A stretch of DNA of 64,000 nt from Gordonia sp. X0973 (lineage in GTDB: Bacteria > Actinomycetota > Actinomycetes > Mycobacteriales > Mycobacteriaceae), in contig NZ_CP054691.1 of assembly GCF_013348785.1 (NCBI RefSeq), forward strand, positions 1,426,001 through 1,490,000. Reading direction: 5' to 3'. Made by a program: the position numbers and the translations under genes. Positions 1 through 8,270 of the stretch are shown here, piece after piece. Each line of letters begins with the position of its first letter. Within the stretch, counting starts at the first letter, position 1. The notes below the pieces were generated by a model. The model had not been told where the DNA came from. It made no database searches and saw only the letters and a list, made by a program, of their open reading frames with translations.

Positions 1-228
1 CAGGTCGCCGAAGTGCGCAATCCGCTGTGCGTGGTACTCGATTGCCTTGTCAAGCGCGATCGCCGAGTCACCCAGGCTGCGGGCCACCAGCGCCCCTCGG
101 GCGTCGGATTCTGGGTCGTGGCCGCCGTTCAGCGGCTTCGCCTGGCCGATAGCCTTCGACGCGGACCGCGCACTCGTCGCGAGATCATGCAGGTGCGAGA
201 CGTTGACCGTGGTCGGATCCGGGGCCAT
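1..228 (-). CDS. Partial ESX-associated helical protein (N-terminus only)
   Basis: Only the first 76 codons lie in the window; the gene runs off the left edge. The ATG at 228 is preferred because GGAG lies six bases upstream; an in-frame ATG at 240 is the alternative. The visible part is Ala/Ser-rich and predicted helical, with no signal peptide or membrane segment. It sits 75 bases downstream of an espG gene on the same strand, so it is probably another small T7SS-linked protein of the EspC/WXG type. That family call is by context and composition, not by a diagnostic motif, and the C-terminus where a YxxxD/E signal would lie is missing. Confidence 0.55.
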   Translation of the reverse strand, partial: MAPDPTTVNVSHLHDLATSARSASKAIGQAKPLNGGHDPESDARGALVARSLGDSAIALDKAIEYHAQRIAHFGDL

Positions 229-303
229 CGGGGACTCCATTCGAGGTCTGGATTGTCAGGATTGCGGCGCTGGACCGAAAGCAGGCTATCACCGGGCGCC
301 GGG

Positions 304-1053
304 TCAAACCTTGCGGTGGTACTTCAGATCGCTGACGACTTGCGTGAGGAGTCTGGTGAGTTGCTTTGCGGTGACGGGGGTGGATGACTTGGTCTTTCGG
401 CCATAGGCGGCGTATCGACCGTCGCCGGTGATGTCACCGATGGCGACTCGTGCTCGCGAGAGGACGGTGGTGTCCTGGACGTCGAGCTCTTCGAGGATGA
501 ATTCACCGAGTAGATCCGTGGGGGCCGTCAGGAGGATGTGTCTGGCGCGATCGACCGGGTCGGGCGTGGCGTTGATCAGCACGGAGTCTGGTTCGTCGGT
601 GCTCGTCATGTTGGGGACCGGCGGGAGACGCCCGGGTTCTCTGGGCGGTAGAGCGGAGACGAGGGCGGTGATCCAGCCGGCGAGGTCGGTACTGGTGATG
701 CTGACGCTGCCGCCGCGGTGGGCCCAGGGGTCGCCGGGGGCGGTGGATTGGGAGGCGATGACGGCATTGCCGTCGCGGAACCCGGACGCGATCCGCACCC
801 CGCGCTTGCGGTTGTTGAGCGGGAACGCGACAACGCTGATCCGGTGCGACGGGCGGTTGAGGGTGTCGATGGCGGCAGCCCGTGCCTCGGTCATCGTGGT
901 CAGGAGGTGTGCTTCCGCGGCGTCGTTGACGGCGTCTCGATCGTCTGGATCAACGTCGTCGAGGTTCGCGAACAGTGGGTAAGGCAAGCGATCGAACCCA
1001 TCGGCATCGCACAGGACCGCCAACTCGGTGGGGGTCAGTGTCCACACGCTCAT
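304..1053 (-). CDS. EspG-family ESX chaperone (accessory copy)
   Basis: This 249-residue protein has the layout of EspG: an N-terminal segment opening with TLTPTELAVLC, a central mixed alpha/beta part and a C-terminal helical bundle. EspG proteins are cytosolic chaperones that bind the tip of PPE proteins and keep PE-PPE pairs soluble until ESX export. Its ATG overlaps the stop of the upstream PPE-like gene in an ATGA, so the two are translationally coupled, which suggests that neighbour is its client. A second, divergent EspG is at 14180-14965 in the ESX core. Family assignment is good; the client is inferred from coupling. Confidence 0.8.
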   Translation of the reverse strand: MSVWTLTPTELAVLCDADGFDRLPYPLFANLDDVDPDDRDAVNDAAEAHLLTTMTEARAAAIDTLNRPSHRISVVAFPLNNRKRGVRIASGFRDGNAVIASQSTAPGDPWAHRGGSVSITSTDLAGWITALVSALPPREPGRLPPVPNMTSTDEPDSVLINATPDPVDRARHILLTAPTDLLGEFILEELDVQDTTVLSRARVAIGDITGDGRYAAYGRKTKSSTPVTAKQLTRLLTQVVSDLKYHRKV

Positions 1054-2348
1054 TCGTTGATGACCGGGGGAGCGACGGGCGCCTGCTCGCCGATGATCTC
1101 TTCGGTGTTCTCCTTGGTGACCAGGTAGTCGGCGGCCTTGTGTTCTTTGCCGTCGGCATTCTTCGACGCACTGGCCCCGCGGCCCATCATCGGGTTGCCC
1201 GATCCCTTTGAGGCCGCGGCTTTCTCGGCCTGCATCGCTGCTTGCAGGCCGGTGCGCGGTGACATCGCGGCCGGACGGGTGGATTTGGCCGCGGCGCCGA
1301 GCCCGCCGGCACCGACCTTTCCGCCACCGCCGCCTTTTCCGCTGCCCGCGCCACCGGCGCCGAGTCCGGCCGGTGTCGTCTTGATCTTCTTCTTGTCGAT
1401 CGGAGTACCGGGGACGACCGGGGTGCCGGACTTGTTGGCGTTGCCGTTCTTGTCTCCGTTGCCAGAGCCATTGGGTGCCGAGGGAGTATTGGCGTTGGGG
1501 GATCCCGACGACGGGTTGCCCTTCGACGGCGACGGCGTGTTCCCGGTCGGCGACTTGGGCACATTCACCCCGGCCGGTGACGGGCCCGCACCGCCGGCAC
1601 CACCCGTGCCCCCGCCACCACCCGCACCGCCGGACCCACCCGCGCCACCGCTGCCACCGACGCCGGGCATTCCGCCCACCACTTCGGGGACCATCAAGTC
1701 CTCGATTTTGTGGTTGTTGACGTCGTTGACGGCCGGATTGAACATGCTCGAGACGATCTCGTTGAGACGCCGCTGCTCTTCGGCGGCTTCGTTGACCTCG
1801 TCGCTGATCGAACTATCCCCAAAGACGACATCGCCGAACCTTTGAAACTTGCTTTCGCCGCCTTTGGACGCGGCCTCGATCGCTTCCTTCGTCTTGCCGA
1901 AGCGGTCCGCGGTAGAATGCAGATGGTTCTGCATTTTGATGGCACTGTTCTTCATGGGCTCGCCCACTTGCGAGAATGTCTCCACTGAGGCGAGCATCTG
2001 GTTCGCGGCCTCCCCGGTCCACGAGTTTCCCATGATCTGCATGATTGAGTTCAAGAGATCCTGCGAGTGGGTGTAGGCCTCTTCTCCCGCGCTCCATCTA
2101 TCTGCCCGCGTCGAAATCAGATCACTCTTGATCGGCGCTGCGCTGCCCTTGATGTATTTGGTATCAAGCCCTCGCGGCTCCTGTCCAACATTTCCGCCGG
2201 CGTCAATCTTCCCTTTTCTTCCCGTTGTGGTGGGATTCTTTCCGCCTTGGATGAGGTCGGCGTTTCTTTGCGAACGTTCGTCCGGATGGTCGTGACGATA
2301 GCGCCCAAAGAATCTCTCACGTAGGCTATGGGGATGTTCCTTGGACAC
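1050..2348 (-). CDS. PPE/WXG-like ESX substrate with Gly/Pro-rich tail
   Basis: A 432-residue protein starting at a GTG with AGGAG nearby. Residues about 1-60 are charged. About 60-215 are helical and contain a WTG (WXG-type) turn in NSWTGEAANQM. About 220-360 are low-complexity Gly/Pro/Ala/Ser, and the tail is short and mixed. A helical T7SS domain followed by a flexible Gly-rich region resembles PPE and EspB-type secreted proteins, but there is no N-terminal Pro-Pro-Glu. It ends inside the start codon of an espG gene and follows a small helical PE-like gene, giving a PE-PPE-EspG arrangement. It is probably exported by the ESX system encoded downstream; its function outside is unknown. Confidence 0.7.
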   Translation of the reverse strand: MSKEHPHSLRERFFGRYRHDHPDERSQRNADLIQGGKNPTTTGRKGKIDAGGNVGQEPRGLDTKYIKGSAAPIKSDLISTRADRWSAGEEAYTHSQDLLNSIMQIMGNSWTGEAANQMLASVETFSQVGEPMKNSAIKMQNHLHSTADRFGKTKEAIEAASKGGESKFQRFGDVVFGDSSISDEVNEAAEEQRRLNEIVSSMFNPAVNDVNNHKIEDLMVPEVVGGMPGVGGSGGAGGSGGAGGGGGTGGAGGAGPSPAGVNVPKSPTGNTPSPSKGNPSSGSPNANTPSAPNGSGNGDKNGNANKSGTPVVPGTPIDKKKIKTTPAGLGAGGAGSGKGGGGGKVGAGGLGAAAKSTRPAAMSPRTGLQAAMQAEKAAASKGSGNPMMGRGASASKNADGKEHKAADYLVTKENTEEIIGEQAPVAPPVINE

Positions 2349-2416
2349 TAAAGAACTCCTGTTAATTCGGGAGAAGGTAGGATTCGGGCGTACTGAAGAT
2401 CAGCGCGGAGTGTAGA

Positions 2417-2794
2417 TCAGTGCGGACCAGAACCGGCGATATGGCTTTGGTTGATTTGTTCTTGCGTAACGATGCACTTCGCTGCAGCCTCGAAAGCGTC
2501 TGCCATGGACTTTGCAACGTCTGCACAGTCGCTGGCTTGCTGTGCCCACTTCTTAGATTGAATGTCGTAGAATTCCTTGGCCTCGATTGACGTGCCGAAT
2601 CCTCCAAATCCATCCAGCGACTTAAGGTTCGCAATCGTGCGACTTAGATCACGCATTTTAGCAATGTATTCATTACATGCGACAACAGCTTTAGAGGCGG
2701 CTGCCGAATCGAAGGTCATCTCGCCGTTGCCTGCTCGCGTCGAAAGACTGTGGAAATCGTCAGCTAAATTGCCCAGAGTCTTATGCTCACTCAT
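2417..2794 (-). CDS. Small helical PE-like/ESX-associated protein
   Basis: A 125-residue, largely helical protein with a good ribosome site (AAGGA before the ATG). It has no signal peptide or membrane segment. Its place directly upstream of a PPE-like gene and an espG makes it the likely PE-type partner that would form a helical pair with the PPE-like protein. I see no YxxxD/E secretion motif near its C-terminus, so export would have to depend on the partner. Two cysteines lie in the C-terminal half (DCADVAK, AKCIV). Base composition is clearly AT-richer than the core genome. The PE-like call is from context. Confidence 0.55.
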   Translation of the reverse strand: MSEHKTLGNLADDFHSLSTRAGNGEMTFDSAAASKAVVACNEYIAKMRDLSRTIANLKSLDGFGGFGTSIEAKEFYDIQSKKWAQQASDCADVAKSMADAFEAAAKCIVTQEQINQSHIAGSGPH

Positions 2795-2804
2795 AGCATG
2801 TTCC

Positions 2805-3581
2805 TTATTTCTTGAGGGGTGCGGTCGGGGTGAAGGGTTGAACGTGTTGCGCTGCTTGTTCCACTTTGTCGCAAGCCTGTTCCTGGGTCAGTGGATAATG
2901 CGAGCTTTCCGATACCGTGTATGAGGCTGTGCCGAATACTGTGCCGACGGAAATTGAGCAAGTATGGGGATCTCCGGGGCCGTCCCATCCTTCAACACGG
3001 TAGATGCTGGCAGGCTGACCATTTAACTTAGTGTCTTTCTTGTGAATTCTCGATTGGTTGTCGAGATGTTCTTGGTAGGTGTACACAAGGTAGTCAATGC
3101 CGAACCCCCATGTCTCGGTCGCATCGCCGCCCGGTGGTACCGGTGAGTTGTAGAGGCAGGTCAGCATGACTTGGTAGCTGGCTTTGGGGTGGGCTTCGCC
3201 GACTGCTCGGCTGCTGGGGTCGAGTCCGGCGGCGCGGAGTGCGGTGTCGGGGATGCCGGTGCAGGGGTCGGGGAGGTGTCCGGTCCAGCCGGATTCGTCG
3301 CCGCGGACGCCTTTGAGGGTGGGTGTGGGGTCGCTGGGGGTGAAGGGTGAGTGTCCGGTGGTGATGGCGATGACGGCGGCGGCGAGGCCGATGACGACGA
3401 CGATCGCGGCGGTGCTCAGTCCGATGACCAGGCCTCGGCGCTTCTTCTTGGGCTGTGTCGGCGGCACCGGTGGGTACGGGTTTACCGGGTAGTTGCTGGT
3501 CGGGTAGCCGCCAGCTGAATAGACAGGGGGCGGTGGCACGGGTGGCCCGGGCGGCGGGTAGCCGGGTGGTGGTGTGCTCAC
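2805..3581 (-). CDS. DUF3558-like membrane-anchored protein, paralog 1
   Basis: The GTG at 3581 is chosen because the three close paralogs all start at this VSTPPPGY position; an ATG at 3614 would add 11 residues. Layout: Pro/Tyr-rich cytoplasmic tail of about 45 residues, a basic KKKRR stop, one transmembrane helix, a short linker, then an external domain with four conserved cysteines (DPC, a central C, C before SVGTVFG, and ACDK near the end). The HLPDPC start and the cysteine spacing match DUF3558, a family of actinobacterial lipoprotein-like domains of unknown function. Here the anchor is a helix, not a lipobox. It is the last copy of a five-gene array. Confidence 0.75.
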   Translation of the reverse strand: MSTPPPGYPPPGPPVPPPPVYSAGGYPTSNYPVNPYPPVPPTQPKKKRRGLVIGLSTAAIVVVIGLAAAVIAITTGHSPFTPSDPTPTLKGVRGDESGWTGHLPDPCTGIPDTALRAAGLDPSSRAVGEAHPKASYQVMLTCLYNSPVPPGGDATETWGFGIDYLVYTYQEHLDNQSRIHKKDTKLNGQPASIYRVEGWDGPGDPHTCSISVGTVFGTASYTVSESSHYPLTQEQACDKVEQAAQHVQPFTPTAPLKK

Positions 3582-3797
3582 GGTGTGCTCAGTTCCCCTC
3601 GTGGTCGTCGTCACGGCCAGTACCGGAGAACTTTACCGTATCGGTGGCGCCTGTCGATCGTCTCGCCGACGGCTTGCGCGGTGCTGGTTCCGCGTCGCTG
3701 TGCGGGCTCTTCGGAAGCGATGAACGTGGATCAGCATGGCGAATTTGCCGGAATCCGAACAAAACGTCCGGTTAATCGATCCTCACTTCTGTAGCGG
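3567..3797. repeat. Duplicated spacer and gene ends, copy A
   Basis: This stretch holds the end of DUF3558 paralog 2, the spacer and the start of paralog 1. It is nearly base-for-base the same as 4531-4760, with only scattered substitutions and a few single-base indels. The unit length between copies is about 964 bp. It shows recent tandem duplication, or homogenisation by gene conversion, of the array. Confidence 0.85.
3630..3657 (-). promoter_or_regulatory. Candidate promoter of DUF3558 paralog 1
   Basis: On the minus strand TCGACA and TAAAGT are separated by 16 bases, about 50 bases before the GTG start. The same layout (TCGA.A, 16 bases, TAAGTT) stands before paralogs 2 and 3, and this conservation is the main support. 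The -35 is weak. Confidence 0.4.
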
Positions 3798-4547
3798 TGT
3801 GGTGGGAATAAAAGGCTGGAATGCGTTTGCTGCCGCCAATACTTTGTCGCAGGTTTGCTGCTGTGTGAGGTGGACATTCTGGTCATCTGCGATGGTGTAG
3901 GAAACCGTTCCAAACACGGTTCCGACTACAAGAAGACACTGATGCTCACCATCCGGAGGGAACCATCCCTCGACGCGATAGAAGTTGGCGCGTTGTCCTT
4001 GTACCCGGGTCTCCCTCTTATCCACACGCGAGGTATTATCCAGGTGCTCCTGGAAGGTGTATACGAGGAAGCTGACGGTCAATGAGTATGTCCACGTGAC
4101 GTCATGGTTGATACCAGGAGGTATCGGGGAGTCGTAGAAGCAGGAGACCATGACTTTGCCGTGGTCGCGCTTGCGGCTCTGAGGGTTGAAGCCGGCTTCG
4201 CGTATTGCGGCATCGGGGACGCCAGCGCAGGGATCGGGCAGGTGCCCCATCCAGCCGGAGTCTTCGCCTCGGACGCCTTCGAGGGTGGGTGTTGGGTCGC
4301 TGGGGGTGAAGGGTGAGTGTCCGGTGGTGATGGCGATTACCGTGGCTGCGAGTCCGATCACCACAACCAGTGCGGCGGTGCTCAGTCCGATGACCAGGCC
4401 TCGGCGCTTCTTCTTTGGCGGTGTCGGTGGCATCGGCGGGTACGGGTTCGTCGGGTAGTTGCTGGTCGGGTGGCCGCCGGCCTGATAGGCAGGGAGCGGT
4501 GGCACGGGTGGTCCGGGCGGCGGGTAGCCGGGTGGTGGTGTGCTCAC
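3783..4547 (-). CDS. DUF3558-like membrane-anchored protein, paralog 2
   Basis: 254 residues from a GTG start. The Pro-rich N-terminus, KKKRR boundary, transmembrane helix and HLPDPC entry to the external domain are almost identical to paralog 1. The rest of the external domain has diverged strongly but keeps the four cysteines (DPC, SCFYDSP, QCLLVVGTVFG, TCDK). Conserved anchor and variable ectodomain suggest the family diversifies in what it binds outside the membrane. DUF3558 has no known biochemical role. It ends in TPLQK inside the duplicated spacer. Confidence 0.75.
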   Translation of the reverse strand: MSTPPPGYPPPGPPVPPLPAYQAGGHPTSNYPTNPYPPMPPTPPKKKRRGLVIGLSTAALVVVIGLAATVIAITTGHSPFTPSDPTPTLEGVRGEDSGWMGHLPDPCAGVPDAAIREAGFNPQSRKRDHGKVMVSCFYDSPIPPGINHDVTWTYSLTVSFLVYTFQEHLDNTSRVDKRETRVQGQRANFYRVEGWFPPDGEHQCLLVVGTVFGTVSYTIADDQNVHLTQQQTCDKVLAAANAFQPFIPTTPLQK

Positions 4548-4760
4548 GGTGCGGTCAGTCCCCTCGTGGTCGTCGTCACGGCCAGTTCCCGAAAACTTAC
4601 CGTATCGGTCGCGTCTCTCGATCGTCTCGCCGACGGCTTGCCCGGTGCTGGTTCCGCGTCGCTGTGCGGGCTCTTCGGAAGCGATGAACGTGGATCAGCA
4701 TGGCGAATTCGCCGGAATCCGAACAAAACGTCCGGCTGATCGATCCTCACTTCTGTAGCG
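4531..4760. repeat. Duplicated spacer and gene ends, copy B
   Basis: Second copy of the unit described at 3567-3797. It spans the 3' end of DUF3558 paralog 3, the spacer and the 5' end of paralog 2. A partial third copy covers about 5510-5620 and then diverges. Confidence 0.85.
4594..4621 (-). promoter_or_regulatory. Candidate promoter of DUF3558 paralog 2
   Basis: TCGAGA and TAAGTT on the minus strand with a 16-base gap, at the same distance from the GTG start as in the other copies. Supported only by conservation between the duplicated spacers. Confidence 0.4.
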
Positions 4761-5526
4761 GGGCGGTTGAAATATAGGGTTGAAAATGGGTTGCTGCAAG
4801 GACGGTTTTATCGCATGTTTGCTGCTGAGTCATTTTTGCATTGGTATCGTCATTTATCGTATAGATCGCGATTCCAAACACTGTTCCGATAGCGACCATG
4901 CATTCGTGTAGGCCTCGGGATGCCCCCCAGTTCTCGACCCGAAAGAATGTGGCTGGCTGGCCATTGATCTTTGTCCGCCGCTGGTCCACTCGCGATGAGT
5001 TCTGGAAATATTCCTGATAGGTGTCTATAAGGAAGTCGATACTGAGTGACCAAGTGTATGTGGCGTTGTACTCGATTCCGACGGGTTGAGGAGAGCTATA
5101 GTAACAACTGATTATTACCTCATTCTCACCTTTCAGGTCCCTCCATCCGCGATTCCGGGTTGTCGGGTCGAGGCCTGCGGCGCGGATAGCGTCATCGGGT
5201 ACGCCGACACAGGGATCGGGGAGGTGTCCGGCCCAACCTGAGTTGTCACCGCTGCCTTTGAGTGTCGGCGTCGGATCAGACGGGGTGAAGGGGGAGTGTC
5301 CGGTGGTGATAGTGATGACGGTGGCTGCGAGTCCGATCACCACAACCAGTGCGGCGGTGCTCAGTCCGATGACCAGGCCTCGGCGCTTCTTCCTGGGCCT
5401 TGCCGACGGTACAGGCGGGTATGGGTTCGTCGGGTAGTTGCTGGTTGGGTGGCCGCCGGCTTGGTAGGCAGGGGGTGGTGGCACGGGTGTTCCGGGCGGC
5501 GGGTAGCCGGGTGGTGGTGTGCTCAC
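4747..5526 (-). CDS. DUF3558-like membrane-anchored protein, paralog 3
   Basis: 259 residues from a GTG start. N-terminal half as in paralogs 1 and 2: Pro/Tyr-rich tail, KKRR, one helix, then SGWAGHLPDPC. The ectodomain is again diverged, with four cysteines (DPC, SCYYSSP, ECMVAIGTVFG, TCDK). Its 3' half is noticeably AT-rich compared with its GC-rich 5' half, so the gene is a mosaic of a homogenised anchor and an older or transferred ectodomain. No function is known. Confidence 0.75.
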   Translation of the reverse strand: MSTPPPGYPPPGTPVPPPPAYQAGGHPTSNYPTNPYPPVPSARPRKKRRGLVIGLSTAALVVVIGLAATVITITTGHSPFTPSDPTPTLKGSGDNSGWAGHLPDPCVGVPDDAIRAAGLDPTTRNRGWRDLKGENEVIISCYYSSPQPVGIEYNATYTWSLSIDFLIDTYQEYFQNSSRVDQRRTKINGQPATFFRVENWGASRGLHECMVAIGTVFGIAIYTINDDTNAKMTQQQTCDKTVLAATHFQPYISTAPLQK

Positions 5527-5573
5527 GGTGCGGTTAGTTCCCCTCGTGGTCGTCGCTACGGCCAGTTCCCGGG

Positions 5574-5601
5574 AACTTACCGTATAGGTGGCGTCTCTCG
5601 A
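5574..5601 (-). promoter_or_regulatory. Candidate promoter of DUF3558 paralog 3
   Basis: Third instance of TCGAGA, 16 bases, TAAGTT on the minus strand, at the same distance from the start as in paralogs 1 and 2. Weak by itself. Confidence 0.4.
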
Positions 5602-5688
5602 TCGTCTCGCCGACGGCCTACCAGTGCCGGGTCCGGGTCGCGAGCGGACGGAAGTCGGACTAGCTCTCCGCGATGCGACAACGCGGCC

Positions 5689-6744
5689 TCATTTCGTGGG
5701 AACGCGCGGGTAGAGGACGGTAGCGACTTCGGTGGCCTTGTCGCACGGCCTATTCCCTCCTCGGGAGAGGCGATATTCGACGCTGCCGAACACTGTGCCC
5801 GTGGTGATGGTGCACGTTTGGGAATCCTCGGGATGGTTCTTGCTAGCCGTCGACCGAATCGCGCGCTGGCCGAGAATCGTCGCGGCGTGTAGCTCTGGGT
5901 CGCGGGGGTCGGAGCGCACCCGCTCATCGAGGTTCGCCGTGGAGTACGTCACGTAGACAAGCCACGTCGGCTTATCTCGTCCGAGGAAAGCGAGGAAAGC
6001 ACAGACACGTTCGTCGGGCGTACCTTCGGATACCGCGTCGCGCTGGGCGTTACCGCCTAGGCGGATCAGGTCTCGTGTCGACAGCGTGGAGCACGGATCG
6101 GGAAGCTGCCCCTTCCATGGTGAGTCTTTGCTGGCCACCGTCGCCGTCGTAATCGAGTTCGACGGCAGGCTGGGGGAGTTGCGTCCGTTGATCGTTGTGG
6201 CCGAAGCAGCGACGACGGTGATGGCTACCAGTGCGAGGAGTCCGGTGCCGATACGGGCTATCCGTGCGCCAACGGCGCCGAGGGTGATGAGTGCCGGGAT
6301 CATTGTGATCACGAATGGTGTGACGATCATCCAGGGATTCCACATCGCTGTTGCGTCGCTGAAGACCGATGCGACTGCGCCGACGAGGAGGAGGACGGAC
6401 ACTGCCAGGGCGGCGATGGCCAGGGTCCTTCTGGGTAGTAGGCGGGGTGCGCAGGCGATTGCGGTGAGCACGTAGCCGATGGCTGCGGAGACAAGCGGGA
6501 GGAAGACGACCCACGGTGTCGTGTGTGCGCTGTTGATCCCGGTCGCCCAGTGGATACCGCCGACGGCGATGAACGCGATCGAAGATGCCGTGGCTAGCAA
6601 CAGTCCGACGATCGAGCTGGTGAAGCAAACGACGCGGACAATGCGATTGTCGCTGGCGCCAGTTGACTGTGGGAAGCCGTAGGGCGGAACCCGGGTAGGT
6701 CTGGGACTGGCCGCTGAGTACGGCGTGGGGGGTGGCATGGTCAC
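5689..6744 (-). CDS. Multi-pass membrane protein with C-terminal DUF3558-like domain
   Basis: 351 residues. The GTG at 6744 is chosen because GAAGGAAG lies 11 bases upstream. After a Pro-rich tail (about 1-30) come four to five hydrophobic helices (about 35-185), then an ectodomain beginning SPWKGQLPDPC with the four-cysteine DUF3558 pattern (DPC, VCAFLAF, TCTITTGTVFG, PCDK). The helical part replaces the single anchor of the neighbouring paralogs, so this is a fusion variant. A broken copy of its C-terminus is found at 8271-8430. It lies in the same minus-strand array and is probably in the same transcription neighbourhood. Function unknown. Confidence 0.7.
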   Translation of the reverse strand: MTMPPPTPYSAASPRPTRVPPYGFPQSTGASDNRIVRVVCFTSSIVGLLLATASSIAFIAVGGIHWATGINSAHTTPWVVFLPLVSAAIGYVLTAIACAPRLLPRRTLAIAALAVSVLLLVGAVASVFSDATAMWNPWMIVTPFVITMIPALITLGAVGARIARIGTGLLALVAITVVAASATTINGRNSPSLPSNSITTATVASKDSPWKGQLPDPCSTLSTRDLIRLGGNAQRDAVSEGTPDERVCAFLAFLGRDKPTWLVYVTYSTANLDERVRSDPRDPELHAATILGQRAIRSTASKNHPEDSQTCTITTGTVFGSVEYRLSRGGNRPCDKATEVATVLYPRVPTK

Positions 6745-6832
6745 GGGCGATCAATCTTCCTTCACGGGGATGTTCTCGTTGGAGACCGGAGTCAACGGCT
6801 CCCGTCGCAGTGAAGATACTCAAAGGAGTTCT

Positions 6833-7546
6833 TCATTTTGGTTGAGTATCGGTAGGTACAAAGGGTTGCATGGTGTTCGCCGCGTTCCAAGCTTTTTCGC
6901 ATACTTGCAGTGGTGTGAGGGGGTGGTTGGTATCGTCGCCCGCATAGTAGTATGCAACCCCAAATGTCGTTCCGACCATTACTCCGCATTTGTTCCCTGG
7001 GGTATTTCTCTCTATTTCTTGTTGGAAGTAGCTGGCAGGTTGTCCGTGAAGAGTCGTTGGGCGCAGGTCGTAAATTGTGTCGGTGTGTAGTTGTTCGTCA
7101 TACGGATATGTGGAAAACCAAACGTTGAGACTCCAGGTGTAGGTTGCGTCGTATTGAAGTCCCTTAGGCTGCGGCGAAAAGTACATACATCCTCGGATGC
7201 TTTTGACGTGTGATTGGACGTCGTGGCGTGCAGCGGGGTCGAGGCCGGCGGCTTTGACTGCGCTGTTGGGGATGGTGTCGCAGGGGTTGGGGAGTTTGCC
7301 GCGCCATGGGGACTGGTCGCTGGCGACGGTGGCTGTCTTGGTGGGGTCGGTGCTGCCGGGCGTGGTCTTGTTGGTGACCAGCAGGGCGATTCCGCCGCCA
7401 AGGACGATGACGGCGAGGAGTGCGGCTGCCACGATCCACCCGGTTCGTCGTCGGCGTGGGTTCGGTACATGCGGTTCGGGGTAGGCGTACCGCGCGCCGT
7501 TGGGATGGGCGCCGTAAGGCGGTCCAGGTGAAGGTGGGATGCTCAC
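6833..7546 (-). CDS. DUF3558-like membrane-anchored protein, paralog 5
   Basis: 237 residues from the GTG at 7546, the position homologous to the other copies (VSIPP). ATG codons at 7558, 7573 and 7582 are possible longer starts. Short Pro/Tyr-rich tail, RRRR, one transmembrane helix, then SPWRGKLPNPC and an ectodomain with four cysteines (NPC, GCMYFSP, KCGVMVGTTFG, VCEK). It is the first gene of the DUF3558 array and the most diverged of the single-anchor copies. A 14-base direct repeat (GAAAGGTATGGTCC) covers its start region. Confidence 0.7.
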   Translation of the reverse strand: MSIPPSPGPPYGAHPNGARYAYPEPHVPNPRRRRTGWIVAAALLAVIVLGGGIALLVTNKTTPGSTDPTKTATVASDQSPWRGKLPNPCDTIPNSAVKAAGLDPAARHDVQSHVKSIRGCMYFSPQPKGLQYDATYTWSLNVWFSTYPYDEQLHTDTIYDLRPTTLHGQPASYFQQEIERNTPGNKCGVMVGTTFGVAYYYAGDDTNHPLTPLQVCEKAWNAANTMQPFVPTDTQPK

Positions 7547-7822
7547 GGGGCGGACCATACCTTTCAGGACCATACCTTTCATAGGTGTCTTGTGCGACGG
7601 ACGTTATCGCAGCGTCGGGCATCGACAGGCAGGTTGGCGACCTTCCAACGACGTGCCCGCCGCCGACGTCGAAGGTCTGACCTTACTGGCCGCGAGCCGT
7701 TTGAACAGGCTGCTGTTTTGGCGCGCACGCCGTGATCGCTCGATCGTCTGCGATTCGGTGTTCGACGTTGCGAATGTCGGCGTAGACGGTTGGTCCTGGG
7801 GGACTGCCGACTGAATCACAAT

Positions 7823-8227
7823 CTATTTGTTGGAGCCGCGGCGCCTCCCGATTCGGGCGGAGCGGGGGATGGTTCCGGTGACGACGAAAAATAACGTCAA
7901 GATAGGAAGTCCCACGTAGATAATGGATGAATGTGCATCAACCACCCCTGCAGCAATCAAAACGCCCGCAGCAATCCCAGCCAGGGCGGCGGCCACTCCG
8001 CAGATAATGCGAATGAGTCCACGCGGCAAAGGCCGTTTCAAACAAGCGAGCGCGATGATGACAACAAGAGTGGCCGCGAGCGAGAGGCCGATGTATACGA
8101 AGGCGTGCTCTTTGCCGTAGCTCTGGGACCAGAGCACGAGCGCCTGGCCGAGGCAGAAGAGAAATGCCACGACAGCGCAGGTGATGGTTGCAGCCCGGTC
8201 TCCCCGATCGCTGTCTTGGGTGCTCAT
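7823..8227 (-). CDS. Small four-helix membrane protein, paralog A
   Basis: 134 residues from the ATG at 8227, which has GGAG eight bases upstream. There is a short charged N-terminus (SDRGDR), four hydrophobic helices and a basic C-terminus (RSARIGRRRG). I do not recognise a named family. It is clearly homologous along its length to the protein at 8504-8908, sharing FLFCLGQ, VYIGL, CGVAA/CGAAA and GTIPRSARI. It belongs to the ESX-linked accessory cluster. Small paralogous membrane proteins beside secreted proteins can be immunity proteins, but nothing here proves that. Confidence 0.65.
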   Translation of the reverse strand: MSTQDSDRGDRAATITCAVVAFLFCLGQALVLWSQSYGKEHAFVYIGLSLAATLVVIIALACLKRPLPRGLIRIICGVAAALAGIAAGVLIAAGVVDAHSSIIYVGLPILTLFFVVTGTIPRSARIGRRRGSNK

Positions 8228-8270
8228 CGTGTTGCTCCGTTTCTCGTACACTGGTGCGTCACGTCGGCTT

